64,000 nt of DNA, from positions 1,489,501-1,553,500 of the forward strand of contig JALIRH010000010.1 of assembly GCA_023055505.1 (NCBI GenBank), written 5' to 3'. The DNA is from Callipepla californica brunnescens. Its lineage: Eukaryota > Chordata > Aves > Galliformes > Odontophoridae. Below are positions 14,301 to 27,476 of this stretch, piece by piece (the first letter of the stretch is position 1; every line of letters starts with the position of its first letter). Made by a program: the position numbers and the translations under genes. The notes under the pieces were generated by a model. That model had not been told where the DNA came from. It did not search any database and was given only the letters and a program-made list of their open reading frames with translations.

Positions 14301-17300
14301 CCCACACAGGAAAGCCTATTTAGTTTGTACCTCCTTGCTTGTACTTGTTGATCTTACACCAGTAAAGCAATGGAGTAAAACACTTCTCCAAACTGTTTTT
14401 AATAAGAAAGCAAACGTTAGGACCGGTTTTTCCTGTTTTCATTAACAGTGACTTCAATATCAATTTTTGATTTCTAATTGAATGACACTTATTCTTGACC
14501 AGTTAGAAAACATAATTCTTGAAAGATGACACAGATTTTAAATGGTTCATATGAAGTTGTGTTAAGCTCTGCTCCACTATTAAGAGACTTCAGTACCCTT
14601 ACATTTCTACTCCTTTCTCCGCTATGTAAAACAAAACAGTACTTCCCAAAAGACAGATCTGTAAATAGAAGCTGAAGTGAGAGCAAAGGGAGCATCATCT
14701 CAGAGCAAAGCTCATCTTCCAGTGCCTTAACACAAATATCAAATGTGCCAGTCTTGAATGGATTTTCTATTGCTCTCTTAAACTTGGTCCTGCCAGCTGA
14801 GAAGATACAAAAAACATTTTACATCCCTTTCTAGCAATGTCCCTTGCTTAGATGTTTGCCTGTTCCTGTTGCCAGTAAGGGTAATTACAGAGCAGGACTG
14901 TCAGCTTGAACAAATTGCTGTTTAGAACGTCTTTACCCATGGTTTTTTTGTTTGTTTCTCTAAACCTCTGATCATTATTATGACCTTATGTTTCAAGGTG
15001 CTTTAAAACCTATGAAACAGCATGAAGTCACATAGCTGATTTGGGAGTGGGGGTAATCAGGACTCAAAAGGAAGATAAAAATGGCAGATGAATGGAATCT
15101 GCGTTACTGAATGAGAATAAAGGGCATTTGCGATGTTGAGTGGCCAACTGTGAACATGAGGCCACTTTTCTATTGCTGAAGAATAGCTGCACTGCCTTAA
15201 ACCTGAGGTTATGGTTTCTTGTGACTCAATCTTTATCCCACCCAAAAAGCATCCAGTGCCTCAGCAGACTTAGCTTTAAGACTATCTCCAGAACAACTTC
15301 CTGCAGCACAGAGATAAAGACATACAGTATGTCCAGCGTGTGATTTGTTCTTAGGGTAAGGACAGACATTCCCTCGTGCATATAAGGATAGAGTAACTCT
15401 CTCATTACTCAGTGATTAGCATTTCCTGGTCACTTTCCTTTTAGTACAATACTCAGAGATGAAATCAGTGAAAACTGATGAAAATTTGAAAATTACAAAA
15501 TAAAGATTCTGCTAGACAGAAGATTTCTCATTTCACCACATGCTGTTTTTTCCTAGCAGAACAATTAATAAGTATAAGCAAGCAGAGTACTCCCAAGTTC
15601 AGCTTCTCCATTACACAGCATTTTACAAACAACCTTCAAAATCCAGCTGAGAATGTTACAGCCACATAGAGTGCTACGTGTATCAAAGTCATTCTCTAGT
15701 GAAAATACTCCATCACTAATCAGTGCCTCCTACTGGTGTTAACATTATGGAGGAATTGATATCATTAGGTTTAAAGTCCCTTGCAGTTTCGAATAAATCA
15801 CTGAATGAGAAAGTCACCTCTTAACCAGGTTAAGTATATTAATTATGTTTAGTTGCCCCACATTTCAGTATGCAATTAAAAAAACTGCATCTTCAATCTT
15901 CAAAAATAAAAGAAATTATCACTGCATTGCATTCTTATTTTATGTAACATAACCACATATGTATTTAAATGTTTTATAGTTATTCAAGGGAATAACTTCA
16001 CAGGTACTTGCACAGGCAGCCTAAAGTGCCTGGCAATAACCTTCTGACATTGCTGACAAGCTGCCATCAATGCCATCACCTCACATCACCAGCACGACTG
16101 CAACAATAAGGATCGCCATCATCAGTGCTATCATTACCACAGGAGAACAGACTAACTAGCACTGATCCCATGGGGGACAGGAATCCCCACAGTCTCTGCA
16201 CCAACTTCCAGATTTGCTCCCTCTTCACAGGGCAGGAGAACAATTTCCAGCTGATTGCAATGCCATAGGGGATGGGAAACATGCTACAGCAGTTGTAGCA
16301 ACTAGCATTTTGGCACAAACACAGCAACATCACAGAATGTAGGTGCATGCTGTGTCAGAGTAGTGAGTGCACTCCTCAACCAGATCAGTGGGGCAACTGC
16401 CAATGATTTGGAAATCCTCACAGTTCTTGAAGGAATTTAGGAGCTAACTAGAGCTTCCCCCCCCATTCTCTTCATTAAAACTACCTTACCATCACCAGTG
16501 TACTATTCTATGAATAGATATTCACCTGAGTAAACCAAACAAACAATAAGAAAGTATTGTGATGCCACAAAGAGCAGTCATATGGAAAGGTTCTATCAAC
16601 ATCAGTATCATCAGTTTTTCCTCCAAGACAACACTAGACACATTTCTTACTGCTTTGAGCTTATTGCTAGACAAGGGCCTCTAAAACTGTCTTTGCAATG
16701 TGCAACAGTGGTGCTCACTTTAAGAGCGGATTGCTTGTTTTTAAACCTATTTATTGGTGTCTCATTCACTATCCAACCTATGAACTTGCAAGCCTTTGAG
16801 TTATATTAAAAATACATGTATATATCTTTAATTCACCTCACCCTAAAATACTCAGCAGCATCCTGAAATCTAACATTTGACATTACATTGATTATCTCCT
16901 TGTTTTACTAGTCTGATGGGGAGGAAGGGACTGTGTATGCACATCCATTGTTTTCACCAGTTTTAGTACCATGAGAAAACTGCGCATCACAGAGCTAACA
17001 GCCATAAAGTGATTTAAAAGGGAGACAAAACCAAATGGGAAAAAATCATTAATCATCCCCAAAATGACATAAAAGGAATGAAAAACAAACTGATTAAGCC
17101 TTCCCAACTTTGAAATCCTAGAATACAGGAATGTATCCAACAAGTTAACATTTACCCACCGGGTAAACACAGGCTCATATTGAGGGGGTTTTTAATGCTG
17201 GTACCCATTCAGGCCTTAGCTAATGAGATAGCATACTTCCATTTTTCAAGCCTCAGTCACATCTTAGCTCTAACTCACAAGTTTAACAAAGCACTAACTC

Positions 17301-20300
17301 AGAGCTATAGAGAAACGAGCATTTGGCCAAGCACCTTGAACCATGAAATTATTTAGATGGTAACTTAGATATTATGTTATCCATTACAGTTGTCTTTTTT
17401 CCTCCCCAGATTCCCATTGAAAGAAAAAGGAATTAGCATATATTGTGTTAGAAAACAGATCTCTATAATGGGAAGAAAAAAACCCACTGAAATCATTTAA
17501 AGAAAATACACTTTCAATCAAGAAGTGCTAATGGTAGTATTTGCTTCATTTTTCTTTAATTCTCTATCTTTCATTTGGCAGCATCTTCACAAGTAGATAA
17601 AATATTTCTATATTGTCTCCTTATCACTCCGCATCTAGATTAACAACATCTTCCTCTATGAAAGCCAAATGCACACACATGCATGAATTGGCTGACACTA
17701 TTGCAATTAAGGCACAGTGACCTCATCTTCAAATCAGAGCAGAAGCTCCAGCTCTACTTTCTAGCAGCCTCTCCCATACCATTAGATGGAATCTCTACAA
17801 TATTCTCAAAACTATGTTTCCAAAAGCCTCTTTTCCTATAGACACATCCTGGGTTTCTTAGCCCATTTATTCCTTAACACTCCCAGTTCTCTGTGCAGCC
17901 AGACAAGTGACATCTGGGCAATGATGTTTTCTGGCTGACTAGTGGGTGCGAGATGTGTATTCACTGACCAGCTGGCTGATGCCTGGCAGAGGTAACTGGA
18001 ACCAAGATGTAGCTGCCCTTTCTCAGTGGGAAGCACTAATTGGGCTGTTTTCCTCTACCCAGCTACTGATTTTTCCATTAAATTTGTAGGAACTTAAATA
18101 TATTTCAGATATCTTGCTCTAGGTTAAGTCTGACAGACAATAAGTTCAGGAGGCACTGTAGAATAAAAGGAAGAAAAAGAACAAGTGCACACTTTCCCTT
18201 GCTTTTGCAAACCTGCCTGCATACATGGCACAAAGGTTCACCAAGCATTTCTAACTAGTTCTCAGTTTTTTTCCACTTGCATACTTGCCTTAATTACTCT
18301 CCCAAAAATGCTACCCAGTCCCACTGAAGCCTGACCCACCATTCTTCACCTGTCATTAATGCCTCCTTTCCTCAGTGTCTAGAACTTTTCTCTTTCCAGT
18401 TCAACCAGGCTTAAAGCAGCAAGTAGCAGCTAGAGAGTGGAAATATCAAAAATATACTGTTAATAAAAGCATATATTGCTGTATATTGCATATACACTTC
18501 ACATTTATTGAATGTGTGTGTTTCAGATGGAGAGAGAAATGTGTGCTAATTATGACATAGTTAGATCCACAAACTCTCCATCTAATTACATGTTTGTTAG
18601 CATGGCAGGGAACCCCCTCACATGGCTGCACCTCTTCAGCATTCAGTATTGCTTTCACTGGTCAGCAGGAACTCAGGAGCAACTTTGCACCCAGAAGCTA
18701 TGTGTGTCAGGGAGTAATTCTCAGCGTTTCAAGCTCCAAAACTTCCTTAAGATGGCACAAGATGGCCTGACCACAGTCTGCTAGTACAGGAAGCTCCCTT
18801 CCAGCCTCCATCCATGCAGGAAGGCACAGTTTACATGTGCTATTAGAAATAAATACCCTGAAGCTTATGTCTGTGATCCTATATGAAACCACTACAGGTT
18901 CAATGCCTGCCACATTGCAGGTATTTTTAATATCTTTGCAAGATGCACTCAAGCATAAGTTTCTAGAATGTGATGAATACAGTGATTCTCCAAAGCTGGT
19001 AATAAGCAAAAAGATGGCTTGTGAAGATGGTAGGGCTCACATAAGCTGAGACATGCAACACTAACTCCTTTTGTTATTCAAATATATAGCATAAGGGAAC
19101 GCAATTGCTACATTGTGTGTAACAGCCTAGACAGTTACAATAAGAAGGAAAGAGCAACTTCATAAACAAAGCAGTAAGAAGGTATAGCTGAGATGTCACA
19201 GCAATGGCAGATTTGCATGGTACTGTTTATGGGAATGCTATAAGCAAGTCACTTTCACAAGACTGCAGAATATCCAGATAGTCATTTTTAAATTACTAGG
19301 TTCGTGCTTTCCTCCAAAGAGGTATAACTAGCACTCCCATTGTAGAAAAGTTCATATTCTCTCACTTCAGAAGAAAGTGTTCCTAACCACTACTTCTCAA
19401 AAACACAGCCAAGGGTTTTGATTAAGTCCTTGAAAACATCATCTCACCCATCATCAGCTGCCACCAAAAACCAGCAAACACTATTCTACTGAGTAGAATC
19501 CAGGCCTAAAATGCTGCATGTAGTCTGGTTCCTATATTGCGGCACATGAAAGTTTTAGAGAAGACAGTGAGGATGACTCATGAGCAAGCCAGGTAAGTTA
19601 TGACCCTTCAGCCTGGGAAATGCTAGCTTCAGGAACATGTGTCAAAAATAAATAACATTAAAAAAAAAAAAAAAAACAAAAAAAACCTTATTACATGGAA
19701 AGCAGAATGGAGAAGGTGGAAAACAACATTTATAATCTCTTCTGATATGAAACACTGAATCCAGCAAACAAAGCTATCAGAAGCCAGTTCAGAACAAGCA
19801 TGCACAGCAGTTTCTCTCACAAACAATGGAAATTTGAGCCAAAGCATGCCCCAGAAATGCTGGAAAGCCCTCAGGATGATGTAGAGGTGCAAACACATGG
19901 AGGAAGAGAGCCTTATGAGAGCTGCTACAGACTACATGCATCAAGAACAAGAAATACCCTTGGGTTGGGAAAAAAGTTAAGGAGGGAAGTTACTGGGGGA
20001 AAGGAGGCATGGGGTACAGTAAACGCAATCTGTACATTCATCTCCTTGCCTATGAATTACAGATCCTGTTAGCTCAGAAAGATTGTGATAGTTGTTGCAT
20101 CTTTCTAAGGCTTACACTAACAAGGTGGCTTGCAGCTCAGGACTAAACTCACTATTAATGCCTTAACTCAGGTTGCTTTCTGCAATTTATTGCTGCTTTC
20201 TCTGAAGTTACTAGAAATTGCCATTAATAGAAAGCACTGCCCTAAAACAGAGTTACTAAGACCCATTGCAGCAGCATTCTCAGTGCCTGCAAAGAAGCAA

Positions 20301-22547
20301 AGCCACAGAGACAAAAATAAATAAATAAAATGTAAAGTACCAAACAAGCCACAGTCCTGAATTAAGCCAATGAAAGAACACTGTTGTCCAGGGACCACGT
20401 AGGACCAGTGTGCAGTCCGCTAAAATGGACTAACAGTTTGGTAGTATGGCAAAAAAAAACAAAGCTACTATCATTGTCAGCTAGCTGAATGCTTGAAGAA
20501 GAGAGAGGAATAGAGAGCTCTTCAACCATTTCAGTTTTCAGGAAGTCATAACAACACAACCTCATGCTCCTTGAACTTGAACTACTTTAAAGGATGTATG
20601 CGACTTCCAAAAATGTATTGACTCTTACACTCAAATTCCTTCTGCAAGTTACAATCCCTGCCACATAGCTGACATCTTTGGAACATAAGATTTCACACTA
20701 AGACACTGCATGCTCAGCAGAAGCAAATTACTGCTGTGTCTTACAATAATAATTTTAGCTGATACAGCATGATAGCCTTCTTAGGAAATAAGAGTGGTTT
20801 GAAATTAGAAGCCAGTTGTGAGAATTGCCTTTTGAATACAGGAGGTTATTTGACTCTTATCAAGACCAATAAGGAAGTTGTTTGACTGTAGGTCAACACA
20901 ATACAGTAGGATGTTGGATTTCAGACTCCACTGCAGATAAAGTGCAAGTTCATGTTAGCTGGGAAAAAAAAATATATATATATATTTATTTATTTATCTT
21001 TCCTTGGTTATGTTATTCGTAATACCTCCAAAACTCACAATAGAAGGACTTGTAATTCTCTGTACTAGAGAGGCATTTCAGCTGGTGGGAATCAGACTCC
21101 CCTCTCCCCCCTACTCCTCTCAGAGGCACAAACATTAGAACCCATTGAATGAACTTCTGCACCTGGCAGTCACAGAAGCTGCTCTCACTTAGAGCTCACA
21201 CCACCTTCTGCTGAAATGTATTTCCTCACTGGGATTCAGACTTTGCTTATGGCCAGATTCTTCTATGCAAGCAAGTGCAACTATAGATAATCACAAGCAA
21301 TGCTTTTTCCTTCATTCACAATTAAAATAAATGAAGATTTTAAAAATAAATAACATGGACTGAGAACCTATAAGGTGAAATCCGTACATTCTCACATCCC
21401 AGCTCTCGTAAAAATAGCAGTCTCAAAAAGGGACAAAGTCAGCAGCAGCGAGGCTGTTCCCACTGCTCTCTGGGTGTACCCAGGCCCGTAGCAGGCAGGT
21501 CCCACAGCATCCTCCTCTGCCTCCAGCCTGAATAGTGTACCTGCAAAGCCAGACTGATTTTGGAACTACTGTCTCAGGAGTACCTAGCTATAAGCACAGT
21601 ATCTATGTCAGACCTTCAACAGATGCAAGACAGCTCTTCATAATGTTTATGGTACAGAAGTCATACCATGATGCTCATGAATTTGAAATTATGCACTAAT
21701 ATAAATATATATGCGCACAGGAAAGAATGGGTGGTTTATAAGTCAACAAACATTCCACTATACACTTCAGCACAGCCTTTTTACTATTAATCAGTTTCAT
21801 GTATTAAGTAGAGTAGCACAAGAATGGAAAACAGGCTTCCATTATTGAAGCACTGTAAGAAAATCAGTATATGACAGCTTACTTCTAATTATGTATTAAT
21901 ACAACAGCACTGAAATACTCCATTGTGCATTGTATTAAGGAGAGAAAAGGATTCACTCACAGTCTCCAAGTAAACATTTCAGGATTATATATTAGCTAGG
22001 ACTACTCGTATTGCATGCTACAAAATGATAATGGAAGCTGTTGCTTGTACGTGTTTCTATACTACTCCAGAAAGCCAAACCAGTGAGTAATTATGTTCCT
22101 CTAGGTGTTCTAACATCTAATAAAGTGACTCGTTGACAAAAGTTGGTAGGACTAATTAGGGCACACCTAAAGAAAAGTTATGTGTGCCGTCTCACACTCA
22201 CTAGACTGTAAATCTCAAACTACTGGAACATTGTTTTCCCCATGGCACTCCACCTCCCATCAGTATTTGAAGTGTTCAGTATTTATTTTTGTCCCCTCCA
22301 GTAAGAGTGCATATGCCACTGTCACTCTCTGCACCCAAAGAGCTGGACCCAGATTACACAGGGAAACCTAACTCTTTTTTGCTAAACTTCATCCTCCATC
22401 CTTCATTTAACATATGCTTTCTTAATGTAACTCCTTCAGGTGTTATTTCCTAACATTCACGAGAGCAGGAAGAATTCTGAATCTCATTACATATGAATCA
22501 CATTCACAAGAATAATTTTCCTAAAATTCACATTTTCACCCTCTCAA

Positions 22548-22578
<31 letters not shown>

Positions 22579-22851
22579 CTCACACGCACATATATCAAAC
22601 ACTGAAGATATCAGGCTAAAATGTTAAAGTCTAGCAAAGCTATAGGCACCTGAAAAAGCAATCTTTTACAAGTACAAGACAACCTTCACTTGAATTAAGC
22701 ATTGGTTATAGATAGAATATTGGATTAGGCATACACATTGCATAAGGAACCTTTGTGTTTTGCAGATCTTTACAGTAAGTACTGCAGTTCTCATGCTTCA
22801 CCATTGAGAAAAGTGACTAAAATTAGACATGCATAATCAAAAGTCATGGTT
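11353..22851. other. Intergenic, no gene recognised
   Basis: AT-rich DNA without a recognisable exon. It contains a C-rich pyrimidine stretch near 14,178-14,227, a TACTATAGTA palindrome cluster near 13,266-13,320, poly-A runs near 19,660-19,686 and short TA repeats near 20,968-20,997. I see no RNA gene or mobile element in it. Confidence 0.5.
22548..22580. repeat. (CA)n(TA)n microsatellite
   Basis: A run of CA dinucleotides passes directly into TA dinucleotides. This is a compound microsatellite, likely length-variable. Confidence 0.9.
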
Positions 22852-22934
22852 GACAGCACCACCTGCACCACAAGGGTTGGAGCTAAATGATTTTTGAGGC
22901 CCCTCCCAACCCAAGCTGTTCTACGATCCTATGA
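22852..22934 (+). mobile_element. CR1 LINE 3' tail
   Basis: About 80 bp matching the very end of CR1: GGTTGGAGCTAAATGATTTT, CCCCTCCCAACCCAAGC and a terminal CTACGATCCTATGATAG. + orientation, heavily 5' truncated. Confidence 0.85.
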
Positions 22935-25900
22935 TAGTAGAGATCATTAAGAAATATGTCCTGTATCATATTCACTGCTAGGAACTGCATACCTACAAAA
23001 TTCTTTTGACATCTAAAATTCTCTTGTCCTTTATCAGAAAGGTAAGCATGTTTTACTTTACTGAAAACACTGGTTTTTGTTTTTTTCTTATTATGCCCTA
23101 CAATATTCTTTATTCGTTTCAAAATATACACCTGTACAAACAAACATTCCTAGTTCTAATTGCACAAAGAAATCGTTTGTCCACGGCCATTTTTCACAAG
23201 CGCTTTCTGCCACATTTTTCATTTTTGTATCGCTGATATTACCTTGTGTTACTAATCACTGCCAAGAGACATTTTCTCTGGGCCAGGGGGCCGCTTCCTT
23301 CTCTGAAGCGTAGAAGAAGACCAAATCATTCTCAAACTCCCAAATACAGTGAGGTTAAAGTATTTTAATTAGCACTTAATTAACAGTCAAGAAACCGTTC
23401 AAAATATGGGTAGCTTTCCTAAGAAACTCTCCTGCTTCACCTCACTATGTTCAAGCTGAACATGAAACTTCAGTGTGTCTTTTATATGTTACAAGATTCC
23501 AGCTCTGCAAAGGACACATTTGCAAGCATTATTCTGGTGCAAGAACAAAGATATCACACGCAGGTGTCCAATAGCAACTTGTCACAAGAGTAAGACACCC
23601 CGAGGCTCTGTAAAAGCAACCCAGGTCTACCTGTTCATACAATACATTAACCCAGTGGCAAAATGCTGTTTATCACAATCATTAGTTTGCACAGTGAGGC
23701 AATTCAGATATGGATTTATGATCTTGGTAAGTGATGGGTTGCACACAACAAGAACAAGGCAAGGAACACATGCTCATACAGTGTACTGTGCCAAAAGAAC
23801 ATTTATTTCACGGAACAGCACCCACCATGCCCAAGAAGCTGGTTCATTCATACGCGTGAGTCAGGTGCTTGTTAAAAGGAACCCTGAGTCACTGCTGGAC
23901 ACATAATATGCACAGACAGCACAGGAAATACATTCTTAGGCCATGAGTAAAATAAGTATCTCCAGCGTGAGGTCAGTTTTACACTTTTACTTCTTTAAAA
24001 AGAAAAAGAGAACCATGCATGGAAGAGTTTCAAACAAGCTCAGCAATTCTGAATCCTACTTCTCAAAAACGGCACTAGTACTGTGACATTCCTCATCAAA
24101 CACAAAGCTTTCTACAAGCTGGCTAGTTAGTAAACACACGTTACTGTGCTGCCCCAGTGACACTGGCCTTTCCTCAGTCTCTACCAAGCAGCGTTATGGA
24201 CACCTCTCATTAGCCTCTAATAGGCACTCTAGAACATTTTCCATTCCTACATAATTCATTAAAAAAAAAAAAATATATATATATATATATAAATAAAATA
24301 AAACAGATAGCATCATACTCTGAGTACCTGAAGGTAGAATATCCTATCAATTTATCACATTATTAAGACGCAAAACTCACAGCCATCGCAGATTTGATAA
24401 CAATCACATTCAGCATTGTCATATACTATATCCTGTTCTAAGGCTCCAGTTGCCATATAGCTATCACATAAAACATTAACATAATTCAATTTTGCTAGCA
24501 AGCTACCTGTTTCCCAGGCTTCAGAAGACACAATAGCAAACAAGCACAGCACTAACTTCAGCAAAAATCAACTTCCCATCTCACTCCAGAACAGCACTCT
24601 CAAACTATCCTGAATCCCTCTCACATTCACACAGCTTCTCACCTTGCTCTGCTCCCGTGCACACTCCCTTAGCCCTTAGCCTTACACACACACGGACTAG
24701 ATGACCTTAGTGGTCTTCCTGAACCTTCACAGTTATACAATTACAAAATAAAGCCCTAATACCCACACCAAAGCTTTAGACTTCCTGAACACACCACAGC
24801 TGAAAACATAAAGAAAAGTAAAACTTCTACTCACAGCAGCACAGAGCAGCAGCTCAGACCAACAAGTACATTTTGAGCTCTGCAGCCTGTTTTCCCCCAA
24901 GCTTGAAGGGGTATTCCAATCAGTTTCCTTAGTAACTACCCACAGGTGATCCAGGGTTTAGAGGTGCTGTCCCAGCAATAGGGACCAGCTGTGTTTGGAC
25001 AGGTGTGACAACAGGCCACTGCCTGGGAGGCTGTGCTTAGGCACTACTTAGGCTGCAATATGGGACACGAGCTCCTGCAGAAGAGAGGAACTAGGGGGTA
25101 TAGTGGCACTGCTATTCTTAGAGGACTAAAAAGGTCATTATTTAAAAAGAAAAAGAAGAAGTCTGACTCAGAAACTAAATAAAACTATAGGGAAGTTTGA
25201 TTGTGCCTTAAGTATAAATGGGAAGAAAAAGCAGTTTACACAAAGGATTCCTTACACCAATTTTGCTGATGGAAAGTTAAGTTTGGAAGACATGCTGCAA
25301 TAACTACTCTGAATTCTACTATCCTATAGAACTACTGTTAAGACTACATATTAATGCCTGATTATGCTATGGAGTAACATCAGATTTCCTTACTGGGTGC
25401 CCACTTCTTCTTTCTATGTGAAGCCACAATACCAGGAGGGATCAGCTACTATCTCCCTGTTCTGCAAAGCCAACCAAACGACTTTCCCCTTCCCTAAGGG
25501 GAAGATGACTAACTTTGCTGACTAATTAAGGAAGGTCTTCCACTGATTAACTGTCAAGCTGCAAGGCACAGCCTGTGGCAAATCAAGTGTTCTGAATTTC
25601 AGCCTGCAGAAAGCAGGTATGAGCAGAGGATGCTTTCTGGGAATGACATTGCTCAGCAAGAACTGTGCCATTTTCTTCAAACAAATGATGCAGTCAAGAC
25701 TTTCAGAATGTGACCACCACTTCCTTCTCTGAACCACAAAAGAAGCCCAAAAGAAAATTTCACTTAAGCTCAAACTATTTAAAAAAAAATAAAATTCTCT
25801 TAACCGGTGTTCTTCCACAACTGTTATTAGGAGCTCACGGCACCAAAGTGAAGTATGCTATTTTGTTTTTTGGAGAGAAACATTTTTGCAAATATAATCC

Positions 25901-26924
25901 AAAGTAAATACAAACATTCATGCTCCCAATCTGTGGGTACCTGAGGAAATATTCTGTTCACAGGAGTTATGCTAATGAAGGGACCATAATGGTTAGGATG
26001 CAGGTCCTGTGGGTCCTTTACAGTGATGTAACTATGACCTTTCCCACAGTCTGTGACCGTGAAACAGAAACATTAGCAGCTGGCATTTTTTTGGTTGAGG
26101 AAATATAAGGCATCAGTAATGCAGGGCATATGCTACAACACAAGATATGTTATCCCTAACAGTGCTCGTGCTCACCAGCAAATAACCGTTCTATGACTAC
26201 TTTGTGTCAGCTGCCCCTTGTGCATCTCTTGCACACGGAGGATGTTCTTGGAGCACAGTCGAATTGTTGGTATCCACCTACAGAAAGTTCATTTTTTTTT
26301 AACACATAAGGAGTTTAGGGTTATCACTGTCTGCAGTACCAGGGACAAAACTTGCCTTTTTGATTCCAAAGGCAAACAATGGACATAATGGCAGTCTGTA
26401 CAAAAGCAGCTGCATGAGAAATGACCGCTTGGTCTCTCACATTATTCAATTTCACTCATTACTGCTACTTCTGAGGCAGCAGACTTTAAACAAACAAAAA
26501 TATCTTTCCATGTAAAGAGCATTTACAATCATAAGTTCTTAAGCTTCCACAGTATCCTGTGTCAATTGTATAAACAGTTTCAAAAAGTTATTAGACATTC
26601 TTGGAGTACAAGTCAAGCGGTGACGGGTAAAACCTAGCTGCCCGTGTGCCACCTCTCACCCTGCAAACCCTTTCTACTGCTGTTTGCTTCAGGCTGGGGA
26701 ACACAAAAGGAGCACTAAGTAGTTTTCTTGCTTTGTGTTTGCATCCCCCCCCAATATCTGCTGCTGATTATTGTTGGAGAAAATATCTACTTAAGCCTTT
26801 TCATTCTGTGGCAATTCCCATACTACTGTTCAGCCTCTCTTTCAGTGCATTTACTTTTCAGCATCATACAGAAAACACAGCTGCTGTTCATGCCTTGTGC
26901 TCGTATAAGCACAGCAGCTGCACT
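22935..26924. other. Intergenic, no gene recognised
   Basis: AT-rich non-coding DNA. A 143-codon open frame at 23,475-23,906 starts at GTG rather than ATG and has no family resemblance. A (A)n(TA)n repeat lies at 24,260-24,290 and a very short CR1-like scrap (GGACTAGATGACCTTAGTGG) at about 24,693-24,730. Confidence 0.5.
24260..24290. repeat. (A)n(TA)n simple repeat
   Basis: A poly-A run passes directly into a TA dinucleotide repeat. Confidence 0.9.
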
Positions 26925-27476
26925 CTTCTTGGAGGTCTGTGGAGAAGGACGTAGGGGTCCTGGTGGATGACAGGTTGATGATGAGCCAGCAGTGTGTCCT
27001 GGTGGCCAAGAAGGCCACTGTGTGTCAGTGGCCAGTGGAGGGCTGCAAAGATGAAAAAGGGCCTGGAGCATTTCCCGTATGCGGAAAGGCTGAGCTAACT
27101 GAGTCTGTTCAGCCTTGAGAAAAAGACTCAGAGGTGCTCTTATTAATGTTTATAAATATCTTAAGTGTGAGAGTCAAAGAGACATGGCCAACCTCTTTCC
27201 AGCTGTCTGTGGGGACCGGACAAGGGGAAACAGCCGCAAACATGAGCATAGGAAGTTCTACATCAATATGCAAAGGAACTTCTTCACAGTGAGGGTGATG
27301 GAGCACTGGAACAGGCTGCCCAGGGAGGTTGGGGAGTCTCCTCTGGAGATATTCAAGACCTGCCTGGATGCTTACCTGTGCAGCCTGCTGGAGGGGGGCT
27401 GCTTTGAAGGGGGGTTGGACTCAATGATGTCTGGAGGTCCCTTCCCACCCCTACAATTCTGTGATTCTGGGATTCA
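26925..27476 (+). mobile_element. CR1 LINE 3' end with remnant ORF2 tail
   Basis: The best-preserved CR1 copy here, about 550 bp in + orientation. It starts at a GGAGGTCTGTGGAGAAGGAC-like segment and ends in CTACAATTCTGTGATTCTGG. One frame still reads a peptide typical of the end of CR1 ORF2, including HWNRLPREVGESPLEIFK, but upstream reverse transcriptase is absent, so it is dead. The long open frame at 27,115-27,516 is this remnant and not a host gene. Confidence 0.9.

Noticed and set aside
23475..23906. 143-codon + strand open frame in the desert
   Set aside because: It begins with GTG and its first ATG is far downstream. There is no splice context and no recognisable family, and one such frame is expected by chance in 43 kb.
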